From Lepus europaeus (lineage: Eukaryota; Chordata; Mammalia; Lagomorpha; Leporidae), in assembly GCF_033115175.1 (NCBI RefSeq), contig NC_084837.1, positions 89,710,499 through 89,774,498 on the forward strand: a stretch of DNA of 64,000 bases. Reading direction: 5' to 3'. Both the position numbers and the translations under genes were made by a program. Below the pieces are notes generated by a model, which worked only from the letters and a program-made list of their open reading frames with translations, was not told the DNA's origin and searched no databases. Shown one piece after another: positions 11,095 to 21,881 of this stretch; position 1 is the first letter of the stretch, and each line of letters opens with the position of its first letter.

Positions 11095-11345
11095 TCTTAT
11101 TTATTTGAAAGGCAGAGATGGCCTATGTACTGGTTCACTCTCTAGATGCCTACCAGGAGCCAAGAATGCAAATCCAGGTGTCCCAGTAGGGTGGCAGGGA
11201 CCCAGCGGATTGAGCTCAGTGCTGTCTCCACAGTGCACATTAGTGGGAAGCTGGAATCAGGGATCAGGAACCCACGCACGCTGCTACAGAAGGCAGGCAT
11301 CCCAAGGGGCCTTTTAGTTGCTAGGCTAAGTGCTCAGCCACCGTT
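11095..11345 (-). mobile_element. CSINE-like, old antisense copy
   Basis: TTATTTATTTGAAAGGCAGAG followed by a strongly diverged, shortened body and a poor inverted head near GCTAAGTGCTCAGCCACC. It lacks a clear GA tract. Confidence 0.7.
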
Positions 11346-11544
11346 GTTTGGAATAAACTAATAAATACATCTTTGAAAGTGTCTTAGTTTTTAATTCTGA
11401 TAGACAAAACCTACATACCAAAAGCTCTTTGAAATTCCCAATAATTTGTAAGCATATAAAAGACCACACCATCTGAGAACTGCTGCTCTACATATTATCA
11501 CATACGTGGTCTTGATTACATATCACTAACTATAAATGGCCGGG

Positions 11545-11900
11545 TTTGAATGTGTCCCCCGGGAGCTCCCGTATTAGAAACTAAGTCCACAGATCTCTGT
11601 TAGCAGTACCTGGAGGCGAGACTGACAGGAGGTTGTTAATATTAGGTGAGGTCCCAGGGGGAGCCCCTACGATGCCTTCATACAACGAGGAAGACAGACC
11701 TGAGCCTGCTCCCTGGCTCTGCTCTGCCCTGGGTGCCCTCTGCTATGTGAAGAGGCAGCAAGAAGGCCCTCATCAGGTGCTGGAGCCACGCTCTTGAACT
11801 TCCCAGCCACCAGAATCACGAGCCAAAGCGCCTCTGTCCTGCTTCAGTTAACCTGGTCCTGGGCGTTTTGTTACCGCGACAGAAAGCAGACTAAGCTATA
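11545..11900 (+). mobile_element. MaLR-type LTR (MST/MLT1-like)
   Basis: Opening GTTTGAATGTGTCCCCCGGG and then the ordered blocks GGTGAGGTCCCAGGG, CTATGTGAAGAGGCAGCAAG, AAGGCCCTCATCAGGTGC, GACAGAAAGCAGACTAAGC. This order is characteristic of ERVL-MaLR LTRs. It is a solo LTR or fragment; no internal sequence is adjacent. Confidence 0.75.
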
Positions 11901-11919
11901 GCTCCAGCTCCCTCTTTTC

Positions 11920-12245
11920 TCAAAATGTACTTAACAGCTCCCCTACTGGTAGACATTAAGGTTGGTTGTACATTTCCATTGTTGTTTATCGTGTGCAATG
12001 AGTTTCTTTAGTGATTCCATCTTGTATACTTTTGCAAATATGTCTGTAGAACAAATTCCTAGGAGAACTATTCAATCACGGACTCTATGTCCTTCTGAAA
12101 GCCTTGTGATAGACACTCCCAAATCACACACTTAAAAGGCTGCGTCGTTTTCAGTTTCTAACAAAGCATGTGAGTGCCCATTTTCGTGTCTCATTAAATC
12201 AAGCATTTGATTATTCCTTCTTTTCTTTTTTGACTATTTTGCTTC
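11920..12245 (-). mobile_element. Old L1M-type L1 remnant, antisense
   Basis: Blocks such as GGTTGGTTGTACATTTCC, GCAAATATGTCTGTAGAAC and AAATTCCTAGGAGAAC match the reverse complement of an old L1 3' region. Highly diverged. Confidence 0.5.
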
Positions 12246-12550
12246 CAAAAGCCTTAGAGTAGGCTTACCAGGAGAGACAGAAACAAGGATAAATTAACAA
12301 AAGCCAGACATGGGGTACATCTGTTGGGGATGGTTATCCTAGAAATCCACACAAATAGAAGATATGGTAAAGAGGCACTAATTTAGCCTTGTGCTTCCAG
12401 GCAACCAAGGCAAAAAAAAAAAAAAAACCACTGAAGCATAGTGATTTGCATATCTTGACTTATTTAATAGCAGGAAGTCAATGAGCACCCAAAGAGAAAA
12501 GCAAATATTCTTAACATTCTTGCTTAGCATTCAGCATTTCTCACATGCGT
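12246..12550. other. AT-rich sequence with A(18) tract and octamer motif
   Basis: Poly(A) at about 12409-12426, followed by an ATTTGCAT octamer at 12444-12451. The A tract may be the tail of an eroded retrocopy, but its body is not recognisable. Confidence 0.4.
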
Positions 12551-12559
12551 GGTTCACTC

Positions 12560-13195
12560 TAAAATTCTGTTTTTATTGGAGTGTATAGAGTAAATAATGC
12601 ATTTGTGTGATTAATAAATCCAAATGTTGTGAAAATAATTAATGTTGGTGAGAATGTGGTGCAGTCAGAACACCTGTAGGCTGTTGGTGCAACCACTATG
12701 AAAACAGTGGGGAAATGCCTCGAAAGATTAAATGGTAGAACTACCGCGGGATCCAGCAACCCTACCTCCGGTATATGCCCCAGAAATTGGAAAGCAGGGT
12801 CTCAAAGAGATATCTGCACTCCCAGGTTCATAGCAGCACTTTTCACGATAGCCAACAGGTGGATTTGACTCAATTTGCCCACCCCTGGCTGAAAGGGTAA
12901 ACATGGAATGTACACAAATAAAATGTTTACCAGCTTTTCACATGAAGGAAAACTTGTTGGGTGGTACAGTTTGGGTAAACCTTGAGACATCAAGCTAAAT
13001 CAATTGGCCATTCACTAAAAGACAAATATTATATGAATTCCACTTAAATGAGGGACATAAAGCAGTTAAACTCATAGAATCAAATAAGGGTGGGATTGTG
13101 GGCAGGAGGGAGGGTAGTATCACTATGATCCTGAGTCTGCATATATGAAATACATGAAATTTGTATACCTTAAATAAATTTGAAAAAATAAAATA
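12560..13195 (+). mobile_element. L1M-type L1 remnant, ORF2 end and 3' UTR
   Basis: Contains typical L1 ORF2 C-terminal DNA: GTTGGTGAGAATGTGGTGC, ATATGCCCCAGAAATTGG, TTCATAGCAGCACTTTTCAC and CACTTAAATGAGGGACATAA. It ends in a 3' UTR with GAAATTTGTATACCTTAAATA. Frames are interrupted throughout, so it is non-functional. Confidence 0.8.
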
Positions 13196-13346
13196 TTAAA
13201 CAAACAAATAAAAAACAACCTCATAGAAACAGGAAGTAGAATGGCGGTGCCCAGCACCTTGGGAGGAGTGGGTTTAGTGGGTGGAGTTTTAGATCTGCAA
13301 GACGAACAGGTCACAATAACGTGACTGTACTTAATACTTAAAAATG
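13196..13346 (+). mobile_element. Second L1M 3'-end remnant
   Basis: Repeats late-L1 landmarks (CATAGAAACAGGAAGTAG, GGAGTGGGTTTAGTGG, TACTTAAAAATGGTTC) after the previous L1 end. It is therefore a separate, overlapping remnant rather than a continuation. Confidence 0.55.
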
Positions 13347-13354
13347 GTTCAGAG

Positions 13355-13719
13355 AGGCCGGTGCCATGGCTCAATAGGCAAATCCTCTGCCTGTGGCACC
13401 GGCACACCGGGTTCTGGTCCCAGTTGGGGCTCCATATTCTGTCCCGGTTGGGGCGCCGGATTCTGTCCCGGTCGTCCCTCTTCCTGTCCAGCTCTCTGCT
13501 CTGGCCTGGGAGTGCAGTGGAGGATGGCCCAAGTCCTTGGGCTCCACACCCGCTTGAGAGACTAGGAGAAGCACATGGCTCCGGGCTTGGGATCAGTGCG
13601 GTGCGCCGGCCGCAGCAGCCATTGGAGGCTGAACCAACGGGAAAAAGGGAGACCTTCCTCTCTGCTCTCTCTCTCTCTCACTGTCCACTCTGCCTGTCAA
13701 AAAAAATTTAAAAAAAAAA
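13355..13719 (+). mobile_element. CSINE, sense, CTGTCAAA-tail class with extra 24-bp unit
   Basis: Head AGGCCGGTGCCATGGCTCAAT, body, and tail CTGCCTGTCAAAAAAAATT with an A run. GTTCAGAG is duplicated exactly at 13347-13354 and 13720-13727. Within the head, a 24-bp unit is present twice (13417-13440 and 13441-13464) followed by a partial third; related copies here have one unit plus the partial. Confidence 0.95.
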
Positions 13720-13727
13720 GTTCAGAG

Positions 13728-15040
13728 TGTTCAATAAAATTAAACTTTACAATCAGACACCCACATGCAAGAAAAAATTAATCTAGACATAGACTCTTCA
13801 CAAGAATAAATTCAAAATAGATCATAGACCTAAATGTAAAATGCCAAAGTGTAAAACTCCTGGAAGATAACAAGAAAATCTGGGTGGTGCTGGGTGCAGC
13901 AATGGCTTTTTAGCTACAACAGCAATGCCCCAGTCCATGAAAGAAAAACAGTCAGCTGGACCTCATTAAAATGTAAAACTGCTCAGCAAGAAGATGAGAC
14001 TACAAGCCCCAGACAGGGAGGAAACATTGCAGAAGGCACATCTGATAAAGAACGCTATCCAAAGTCTACAAAGAACTCTTAGAACTCAAAGATAAGAAAA
14101 CAAACAGTCTGATTTTAAAATAGGCCAGACTTGAAGGGACACATACAGATGGCGAGAAAGTATAGAAAACATAGTCCACCGCCTGTGTCATCGGAGGATT
14201 ACAAGTTAAAATAAAATGAGATACTGCTACGCACTTAAGTAGAATGGCCAAAAGGGAAAACACTGACAACAGCAAAATCTGGGCAGGGTATGGAGCAACA
14301 GGAACTCTCTCATTGCCGGAGGAGCTGCAAGATCATACAGCCACTTTGACGGCGTCTGCACCATCGTCTGCAGTACCATCCATACAACCAAGCAGTCACG
14401 CTGCTTGTTATTCACCCAAGTGAGCTTGCATCCACACCAAACCTGGTGGGGAGGTGTTTGCAGTAGTGGGCAGCTTTCTTCACAACCCACAAAACACGGA
14501 GACAACCGAGATGTCCTCCGCCGGTAGATACACTATGGTCCGGCAGATAATGGAATAGTACTTGGTGCTTAAAAATGAGAGCTATGGAGCCATGAAAAGG
14601 CAGGCACAGGGCAACAGGGCAACTTCAAAGGAAGCCAATCTACAAAGGTTGCACCCTGAAGGCTTGTAACTGCGTAACATTATGCAAAGGCGACACTTTG
14701 GAGACAGAAGATTGACAGCTGCCGGGGCTGGGGCATGTGGGATACATCGACACGGAGGGTCGTTGGAGCGATTCAGCTTTTCTGTATGGCACTGCGATGA
14801 CAGACACATGCCATTATGACAAAATCCAGAGAAGGCACAACCAAGAAGGAGCAAAATGGAAACTCTGGACTTGGGGAGATAACAGAGTGTCAGCACAGCT
14901 CCACCAGCGGTGATAGAGGCGCCGTGGTGACAGCAGGGCTGTCTGCATGTACAGAGGGGGGCTGCGGCAGCAGGACACCGCACTTCCACTCCATTTTGCC
15001 GTGAACCTGAAAAAATAAAGTTTATTCATTTAAAAAAACA
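13728..15040 (+). mobile_element. L1M-type L1 remnant, ORF2 3' region
   Basis: ORF2-derived landmarks in order: ATAGACCTAAATGTAAAATGC, GGACCTCATTAAAATG, AATAAAATGAGATACTGCTAC, GATAATGGAATAGTACTTGG. It then passes into a diverged 3' region with AAAAAATAAAG. All frames are broken. Confidence 0.8.
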
Positions 15041-15047
15041 GTTAAGG

Positions 15048-15350
15048 GGGCCAGCGCTGTGGGGTAGCAAGTAAAGAGACAAAGAGAGAGAGAGGTCTTC
15101 CATCCGCTGGTTCACTCTCCACCTGTCTGCAATAGCCGGAGCTGCACCAATCTGAAGCCAGGAGCCAGGAGCTTCATCAGGGTCTCCCACGTGGGTGCAG
15201 CAGCCCAAGGACTTGGGCCATCTTCCACTGCTTTCCAGGCCACAACAGAGAGCTGGATCAGAATTGGAGCAGCCATGTCTCAAACTGGCGTCCACATGGG
15301 ATGAGGCACTGCAGGCAGTGGCTTTACCCGCCGTGCCACAGCGCGGGTCC
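15048..15350 (-). mobile_element. Chimeric CSINE with inverted head ends
   Basis: The first 29 bases (15048-15076) are a sense CSINE head, but what follows from 15077 is an antisense CSINE body ending in an inverted head (15322-15350). The outer 29-base arms match as an inverted repeat at 21 of 29 positions. The body lacks the normal A/T-rich tail. An internal inversion or template switch during insertion, or recombination between two SINEs, would explain it (inference). Confidence 0.8.
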
Positions 15351-15865
15351 GACAATTACATTTCAACACAAGTTTCAGGAACAACATCCGACCTGTGTGT
15401 GACCGCCTAGGAAGTGGATCCTCCAGCCTCGGCTAAGCCTTCAGGTGACTGCCGCCTGCAGTCCTGACCAACTCTGGACAACTGCCTTAGAGACCGTGAA
15501 CTAGACCCTCCCAGCCACGCTGCTCCCGACCCACTGAGACCCTGCGAAGTACTGAATGTTTATTCTTTTGGAATTTTTAAAAGACTTATTTATTTACTTG
15601 AGAGGCAGCTTTTACTGGGTTTCCCACATGGGTGCAGGGGCCCAGAGACTTGGGCCATCCTCCGCTGCTTTCCCAGGCTATCAGCAGGGAGCTGGATCAG
15701 AAGTGGAGCAGCCAGGACTCGAACCGGCACCCATATGGGATGCCGGCACCACAGGCAGATGCTTAACCCACTACACCATAGCACCGGCCTGTGAATGTTT
15801 ATTCTTTTATACTGCAGAGCTTTGGGGTGACTTGTTAGCAGCAACAAGCAACTAATAATATAAAC
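15351..15865 (+). mobile_element. MLT1-like MaLR LTR 3' end, split by a SINE
   Basis: Blocks CTCGGCTAAGCCTTCAGGTG, CACGCTGCTCCCGACCCAC and ACTGAATGTTTATTCTTTT lie before the SINE. GCAGAGCTTTGGGGTGACTTG and AACAAGCAACTAATA follow it. This is the order of MLT1-type LTR ends. Confidence 0.65.
15570..15791 (-). mobile_element. CSINE, antisense, internally deleted, with 17-bp duplication
   Basis: TTTATTTACTTGAGAGGCAGC jumps straight to TTTCCCACATGGGTGCAGG, so the GA tract and part of the body (roughly 100 bases) are missing. TGAATGTTTATTCTTTT is repeated exactly at 15553-15569 and 15792-15808. The perfect duplication shows both ends are original. Confidence 0.95.
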
Positions 15866-16085
15866 CTTAGATGACCAGGACCACTCTTTTTCATTTTCTT
15901 TCTCACTCATTTGCTGCTCAGAGGATAATCCAAACTCCTTCTGCAGGGGCTCTCAATAGAACAGCAACTTGAGAACTGTGGTGTTCTTATCTATAACAGG
16001 CAGGATTGGCATGAGGGACACAAAGCAGGGTTCCCATGGCAACTGTCCTGAGTAACCTCACAGCTCACTAATAACAGAAGACTGC
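15866..16085. other. Unique sequence
   Basis: No feature recognised. Confidence 0.4.
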
Positions 16086-16419
16086 ACGGCCAGTGTCGTG
16101 GCACCGTGACTTGAGCCACCACTTGCAATGCTGTATATTGGAATGCCGGTTCCAGTCCCATCTGCTCTGCTTCCAATCCAGCTCCCTGCTAATGCACCTG
16201 GAAGACAGCAGAGGATGGCCCATCAGACCACTGTCACTCACATAGGAGACCTGGATGGAGTTCCTGGATCCTAGCTTTGGCCTGGCCTCCCCTGGCCCTG
16301 GCTGTTGTGGCCATTTAGGGATTGACCAAGTGGATGGAAGACCTCTCTCTTTCTCTCTCTCTCTCCTCTCTTTCCTTCTGTCATTCTTTCAAATAAATAA
16401 ATGCATCTTAAAAAAGAAA
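16086..16419 (+). mobile_element. CSINE, sense, old
   Basis: Head CACGGCCAGTGTCGTGGCACC is diverged; body and CT tract are recognisable; tail TTTCAAATAAATAAATGCATC. Confidence 0.88.
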
Positions 16420-17080
16420 ATAATGGAAGCACTGAACGGCTTCCATTTGTCCCCCCACCCTGTGTCTGTCCCACCCCCTTTGCCACCTGCTCTGTCTTCA
16501 GGAGCCTGATTTCTGTGGACTGAGCCAATGCCTCACTTGCTCTCAGGCTCTTGGTAGAGCTTGGCTAATGGGAAATGCTGCTAAGATAGAGAAAGTGGGA
16601 GGAAAGTGAGGAGAGGGGCCCGTTTGCTGTGATGTCACCATGGTTTGGCTTTGTCCCTCTACCCCAGGCCACAGCCCCTGGCATAGTGGGGGGGAGAGGA
16701 GGGGTCTCTCCAACAGCCACCCTGCTGCAGCACTGGAAACCGACCGGCCCCTCCTTGCTCTCCTGCAGGCCTGAGGGTGACGGCTGCTCCCTGCTGTGTC
16801 GGCTCCACCTGCTGCACTTCAGGTTCCCTGAACGCTGCCCACACACTCTGCTAAAGAGGCCTTGACTGCACTCTCCTCAGATGGCACAGGGCCCTGCAGG
16901 GACCCGGAATAGCGCAAACAGAAGAGCAATGAAGTAGCACGGTTCCTTTCAGTTATTTTTAATAATGATCCTAAATTTAAAAAAAAATCATAGTATAATG
17001 TGAAAGATTGCCAACAATCCAAATGGATACAAGACTGAGCTCAGAAAAATCTAAAGAAATGGTTGCTGAGAATATTCCAG
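16420..17080. other. Unique sequence
   Basis: About 660 bases, no family recognised. Minus-strand frames of 93 and 61 codons overlap each other and show no motif. Confidence 0.45.
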
Positions 17081-17319
17081 GAGCCAGCACTGTGGTGCAG
17101 CAGGTTAACACCCGACTGTGACACTGGCATTCCTTGTCAGAGCTCCGATTCAAATCCAGCTGCTCTGCTTCCGGTCCAGCTCCCTGATGCACCTGGGAAA
17201 GCAGTGAAAGATGGACCAAGTGCTTGGGCCCCTGCACTGTTGTGGGAGACCGGGAAGAAGCCTGGCCCAGCTCTGGCCATTGCAGCCATTTGAGTAGTAA
17301 ACAAACAGATCTCTGTCTC

Positions 17320-17378
<59 letters not shown>

Positions 17379-17404
17379 CAAATAATTAAATGAAATCTTT
17401 TTTA
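17081..17404 (+). mobile_element. CSINE, sense, with long (TC)n
   Basis: Head GGAGCCAGCACTGTGGTGCAG, a shortened body, an unusually long CT tract (17325-17371) and tail TTTCAAATAATTAAATGAAAT. Confidence 0.93.
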
Positions 17405-20400
17405 GAAACGTTATTCCGAGTTGAATTCTCTGGCCAATGTGTGCATTGTAGGTATGGGAGGAAGCTTGCTTTGGTCGTGACAGCAATACCCAGCAGCTCC
17501 AGGCTCAGCCCCAGTATGCGCCTCGAGGGTTGAGAGCAGGGAGTGGGAGAGTGGGAGAGACGGTGACCAGCCCTGAGCGGACATTTCTCACCCAGTCCTG
17601 CCTCTTCCTGCCCTCGGGCGCTGCTGCTTCCCTTTAATGCTGTCCCTGGAGCTGCAAGCAGCAACTCCACCAAGCCTACAGAGACTGAAGGAGAGGAAGA
17701 AGGGAGAGGCTGAGCAACAGACGCTAGTTCAACCTCTCCCAAAGCAGGCGGGACCGGGAAGCTACAGTCTGGGTCCCCGGCTTGGCTAACGCTTTCTGCC
17801 ACGAGGCCGGGGCACCTACACGGCCATCTTCAGGGTGGGTATGAAACACGGCAAGGCCATAGAAAACCTTGGTCTACAGGCAGTGCTCATGACCGTGTGG
17901 ACACCTTGTGGGAGCTGTTTCCAGTGGCAGTTGTAGTTATTAGTGGAGGTGAGGGGTGTGCAGTCCATCAAGGCTTGAAACGTATGCCAGGAGCCTGTGC
18001 CTACGCTGGGTCCCGGGGTATCTGGGATAGATTGTGAAAAAGCATGAGAAGCTGGGATCTGCACAGATTGTCCAAGTTGGCCTTTACATGATTCTCATCA
18101 GTGGAACGAAGAGGTGATGACAGAGCCGAAACAAAAACTCTGCTTATTGTCAACCGCTGGGTAGGGTCCTCGGACTCCAGCTTCGTGGCTCTCGGCTCAG
18201 ATTTATTCTGTCTGGAGTAGCATGCAGTGCTGTAAGACGGGTGCAGGTTGGGCTTACTGGAGGGGCGAGGCGCGCCCTGGCATCAAACGGCTTCAGGGGC
18301 AGCTTCGTGGGTCCTTATGTCCCAATTATAATGTTTATAGTTCCACCTTTTGGCCCATTTGCACACTCTGGGCTTTCAGCAACCCTATCTTTTTGCTTAG
18401 GAAGGGATGAATACGTGTTGATTGATTGACACTGTTTGACTTGTGGTTGTAAATTGGCGTCTTCTGCTTCCCTGTTTATCATTAACCGAAAGCACTGACA
18501 TCAGACTTGCGGGTGTGTAGCCTGCTGGGGCGGCCAGCGCTAGGAAGCAGCCAACTCTTCTTTTGGGGCCTTCCTGCCCCGGGTGGAGCTCCTTCTGGGG
18601 CAAGCTGGCCCTTTGACCCCTGACACCATGGAGCAGATGCAGGCAACAAATCCAGGAACAGTTGGCTCCAGATTGAGAGCCGATGAGAAAGCTCCAAAGG
18701 ACACCAGAAACTCACTCAACCAATCAGATTGTCTCTTTTGGAGAGTTTGAATGTAAGCCTCAAAATGGCATCTGGTGCCAAGGAGGCGGGAGGGGGCAGA
18801 AGCCCCAGGATAGAGCAAGGCTGTCGACCGGCACCTGCAGAATCAGGACAGCAGCTTGGTCGCCCAACAGTGGTGGACCACTGGGCCATGCCCCCAGCAC
18901 CAGATCAGCAGCGATCCCAAATAACCCCTCAGCCGTCACCTGTTCACCTGCAGGGCTGTTTCCAGGAGAGGAAGCTGGTGCTGCTGTGTGTATGGTTTTT
19001 GTCTAGTTGTTTAGGCAGGGAGCTATGGAGAGGCCAAGACCTCAGACTCACTCTAAGTACAGTATCCTATTTTCTCAGTTCTTTTTTATCTATTTAATCG
19101 GTTATCTTTCAAACCTGGAATAGATATTAAAATTCCCTGAAGAGGATAGAGGCTTCTGAGCTGAAGTTCTATTATCCAATTTCCTTTCCTTCTGGCAGGA
19201 AGGGATCAGCCACCGGTGAACAATGAAACAGTTTCAAAAACAAATCAGATGGAATTCCTTCCCAGGATGCTGTTGGCTTTGCAAATCCAGAGTAGCTGCT
19301 CACTGGACTTTCAGAGGCCAGGTTCAAGGTCAGGGAGTCCTCTCTCGCCTCATCATGGCTTCCTCAACTTTTTAGTTCCTGGGACTCTCACCCCTTTCTC
19401 CCAGTGCCTTCTCAGACTCTCTTGCCTTCCTGGATTCTTCTGACACAATAGAATACTTTCCGACAGCAGACGTTATTACGTGGCGTCAGTAGACACAGCC
19501 AAACGCTGTCAACTGCTGCATTCCCAGCACCACTTGCAACTCCTTTCACACCTTCCTCAGGACACATCCCCAGCTGGGCTAAGCCCAGAGCACCCCTTCC
19601 ACAAAGGTGGCTCTCTGTGCCCAGGGCTGTGGCCATGACTCCAGACCGCAGGAGAGGCCAAACCTCTCCTCAGCTTGGGTCTAGCGGCTCTCTGTCCTCT
19701 CTGCTGGGGCCTGGGGCTGGGGGAGGAGGGGACAGTCTGTGCAGGGCCAAGGTTGACAGGAGGAGCAGGGGACCAGGGGAGCATCCAGGAAGGGAGGGGA
19801 CAGGAGAGCTGAAAAGCTGGGGAGGCCAAAAGGAGCCAGTGCAGGTCAACAATAAAAGAATACTGAGGTTTCTGGAGCCCCAAAACAATTGTGGGGAATA
19901 AAGCAGCTGGGAAAACACTAAATTCTATGACAGGAGAAAAGGTCGGCTGAGACAGGCCATTGGTTTGTGCTTAAATGGTGTGTGTGTGTGTGTACGCACA
20001 AGCATATCCACGCACACACCTGTTGGAGTCTTCTGAGTTCTGATTTGCCGCGAGCAGCGGGTCACCGGTCCCACCCTTCCAATACCCCCACCCCTTGGAG
20101 GGTCTCCCCTCCTCCCCGACCGCAGTCCCCAGTGGAGGCTCAGCAGGAAGCAGAGCAAATGGTCTGAGATGGTTCAGTTCTGCCCATCAGGCCTGCTCTC
20201 CTGAGGGCAGGGAGCCCTCCTCAGCTCAGCCCAGGGACCTTTGGAAAGTTCCTGGGTGTTACCAGATCATGGCCTTGTAACTTGTTTTATTAGTGCCCTC
20301 GGTGACAAATACGTGTGATATCATAACCCAGCACGCAGATTTGTGCATGCATACATGCACACAAGCAATACTTAACCCTTACCCTAATTGTCTGTAGTCC

Positions 20401-20714
20401 ACTCTGATTATTTTCCTTTCTAGTCTTTTCTTTTATATTAAAAAATTATCTGTTATTCTTTGCAACTCTCTCAATTGATTTCAAGACCAAGGGTTACCAC
20501 AGGCAGTTTGAAACACACATTAAAGACCATTGGATGACCAGACATTTTGGAGAGAACACCTGTTAGCTACAGGTGTATGTACTACAGGAGAAGCCAGGTG
20601 GAAGGGCAAGCCATGGTCGAAGGTCACCTCTTGGGCGCTTCCTTGGTGAGATACTCAGGCACCATCGGGCTGACTCTGTTGAGTCATGTGATAAACTGTG
20701 GCTCAGGATAAGAG
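17405..20714. other. Long unique segment without recognised genes
   Basis: About 3.3 kb, the longest SINE-free stretch in the window. Composition is ordinary. The only repeat I can name is a short (TG)n at 19977-19995. A few weakly LTR-like or DNA-transposon-like stretches (for example 20470-20525) are too diverged to assign. No exon or RNA is supported. Confidence 0.45.
19977..19995. repeat. (TG)n microsatellite
   Basis: Short pure TG run followed by TACGCACAAGCATATCCACG. Confidence 0.9.
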
Positions 20715-20815
20715 CAAAATGAGTTATGGAGAGCTCCTGATGTGCCAAGCGTTGTTGTAAACACTTTATAACAATTAACACGTTTAATCCTGACAATACC
20801 ACCAGGTCATATGTA
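20715..20815 (+). mobile_element. MIR relic (5' half)
   Basis: GATGTGCCAAGCGTTGTTG, AAACACTTTATAACAATTAAC and GTTTAATCCTGACAATACC line up in order with the MIR 5' half and core. Confidence 0.7.
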
Positions 20816-20907
20816 ATATTGTGAATCCCTGATGGGCCAAGTTTGAGAATATAACCTTTGGAAAACAGCTATTAAGCATGGATCCAGGAATTAAGGCTTA
20901 GGAGATT

Positions 20908-21206
20908 GGCCCCAGAGAGAGAAGGAGAGACAGAGAGAGAGAAAGATCTTCCATCTGTTGGTTCGCTTCCCAAATGACCACACTGCCAGGGCTGGACCAG
21001 GCTGAAGCCAGGAGCCAGGAACTTCCTCCAGGTCTCCCACATGGGTGTAGGGGCCCAAACACTTGGGCCGTCTTCCACTGCTTTCCCAGGCTCATTAGCA
21101 GGGAGCTGGATGGGAAGTGGAGCAGCCAGGACTCTAACTGGTGCTCATATGGGATGCTGGTATTGCAGGTGGTGACTTTACCTGCTGTGCCACAGCACCG
21201 GCCCCC
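20908..21206 (-). mobile_element. CSINE, antisense, tail-truncated
   Basis: Begins in the GA tract (CAGAGAGAGAAGGAGAGACAG) without the usual T-rich end. Body and inverted head (CACAGCACCGGCCCCC) are complete. Confidence 0.92.
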
Positions 21207-21848
21207 AGAGCCCCTGCTCTTAAGCACCACACCTATCTCCTCCCTCTCCTGGACAAGCCCAGCCCGTTCACTATTGGGTCATTGTCTATCTTTTCAAACA
21301 ATGACATCCCTGGGGAGCCGAAATTCCTCAGCAGATTTCGAGAGGGGCTGGAACCCTGGTGCGTCAGCAACGCAAGGATCCATCTGGTAGGTGCATCTCT
21401 CAGCGCATTCCTTCAACCTTGGTTCTCTGAGCTCCTTGAACCCAGAAGCTCAGAGTTGGGAGACACCTGAGAAACAACCCAGCCTCTTCCAAATTAGACC
21501 CTCAGGCAGAGGGGTGACCCACAAAGCAGACTCACAAAGCAGGAGAGTTGCTTTGCCACCCATGAAGTGGTGGCTTGAGGTACACCATCAACATTTACAA
21601 GCGCATCTGTGGAGTACGCTGCCAGAGACCTGCCCCTTGGGCACTCCAAGAGATGCAGAAATTTGGCACAAAGGAGATGGGAGCCCAGATAGGCGCACTG
21701 CCACCAGGCTCAGCAGAGCTGTCTGGGCCAAAAGCAGAACGGACGACCTGTGCCACATCAGTGTGAGTTTGTCCAGAAAACATAATGAGGATCTGGACTC
21801 ACCAAACAAGCTCTGCACATTGGGTACTGATGCACCTATGAGCGTGCC
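21207..21848. other. Unique sequence upstream of the full-length L1
   Basis: About 640 bases with frames up to 173 codons across several phases, no recognised domain. It forms the 5' flank of the L1 insertion. Confidence 0.45.
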
Positions 21849-21849
21849 A

Positions 21850-21861
21850 AAAACTCCACAG
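21850..21861 (+). repeat. L1 target-site duplication, left copy
   Basis: AAAACTCCACAG directly before the L1 5' end. It matches 29994-30005 (AAAACTCTACAG) at 11 of 12 positions. Confidence 0.85.
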
Positions 21862-21870
21862 GTGGAGAGT

Positions 21871-21881
21871 CAAGATGGCGG
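21871..21881 (+). promoter_or_regulatory. YY1-type site in the L1 5' UTR
   Basis: CAAGATGGCGG lies 10 bases from the L1 start. In other mammalian L1 families a YY1 site at this place sets the transcription start (family knowledge). Binding here is inferred. Confidence 0.65.
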
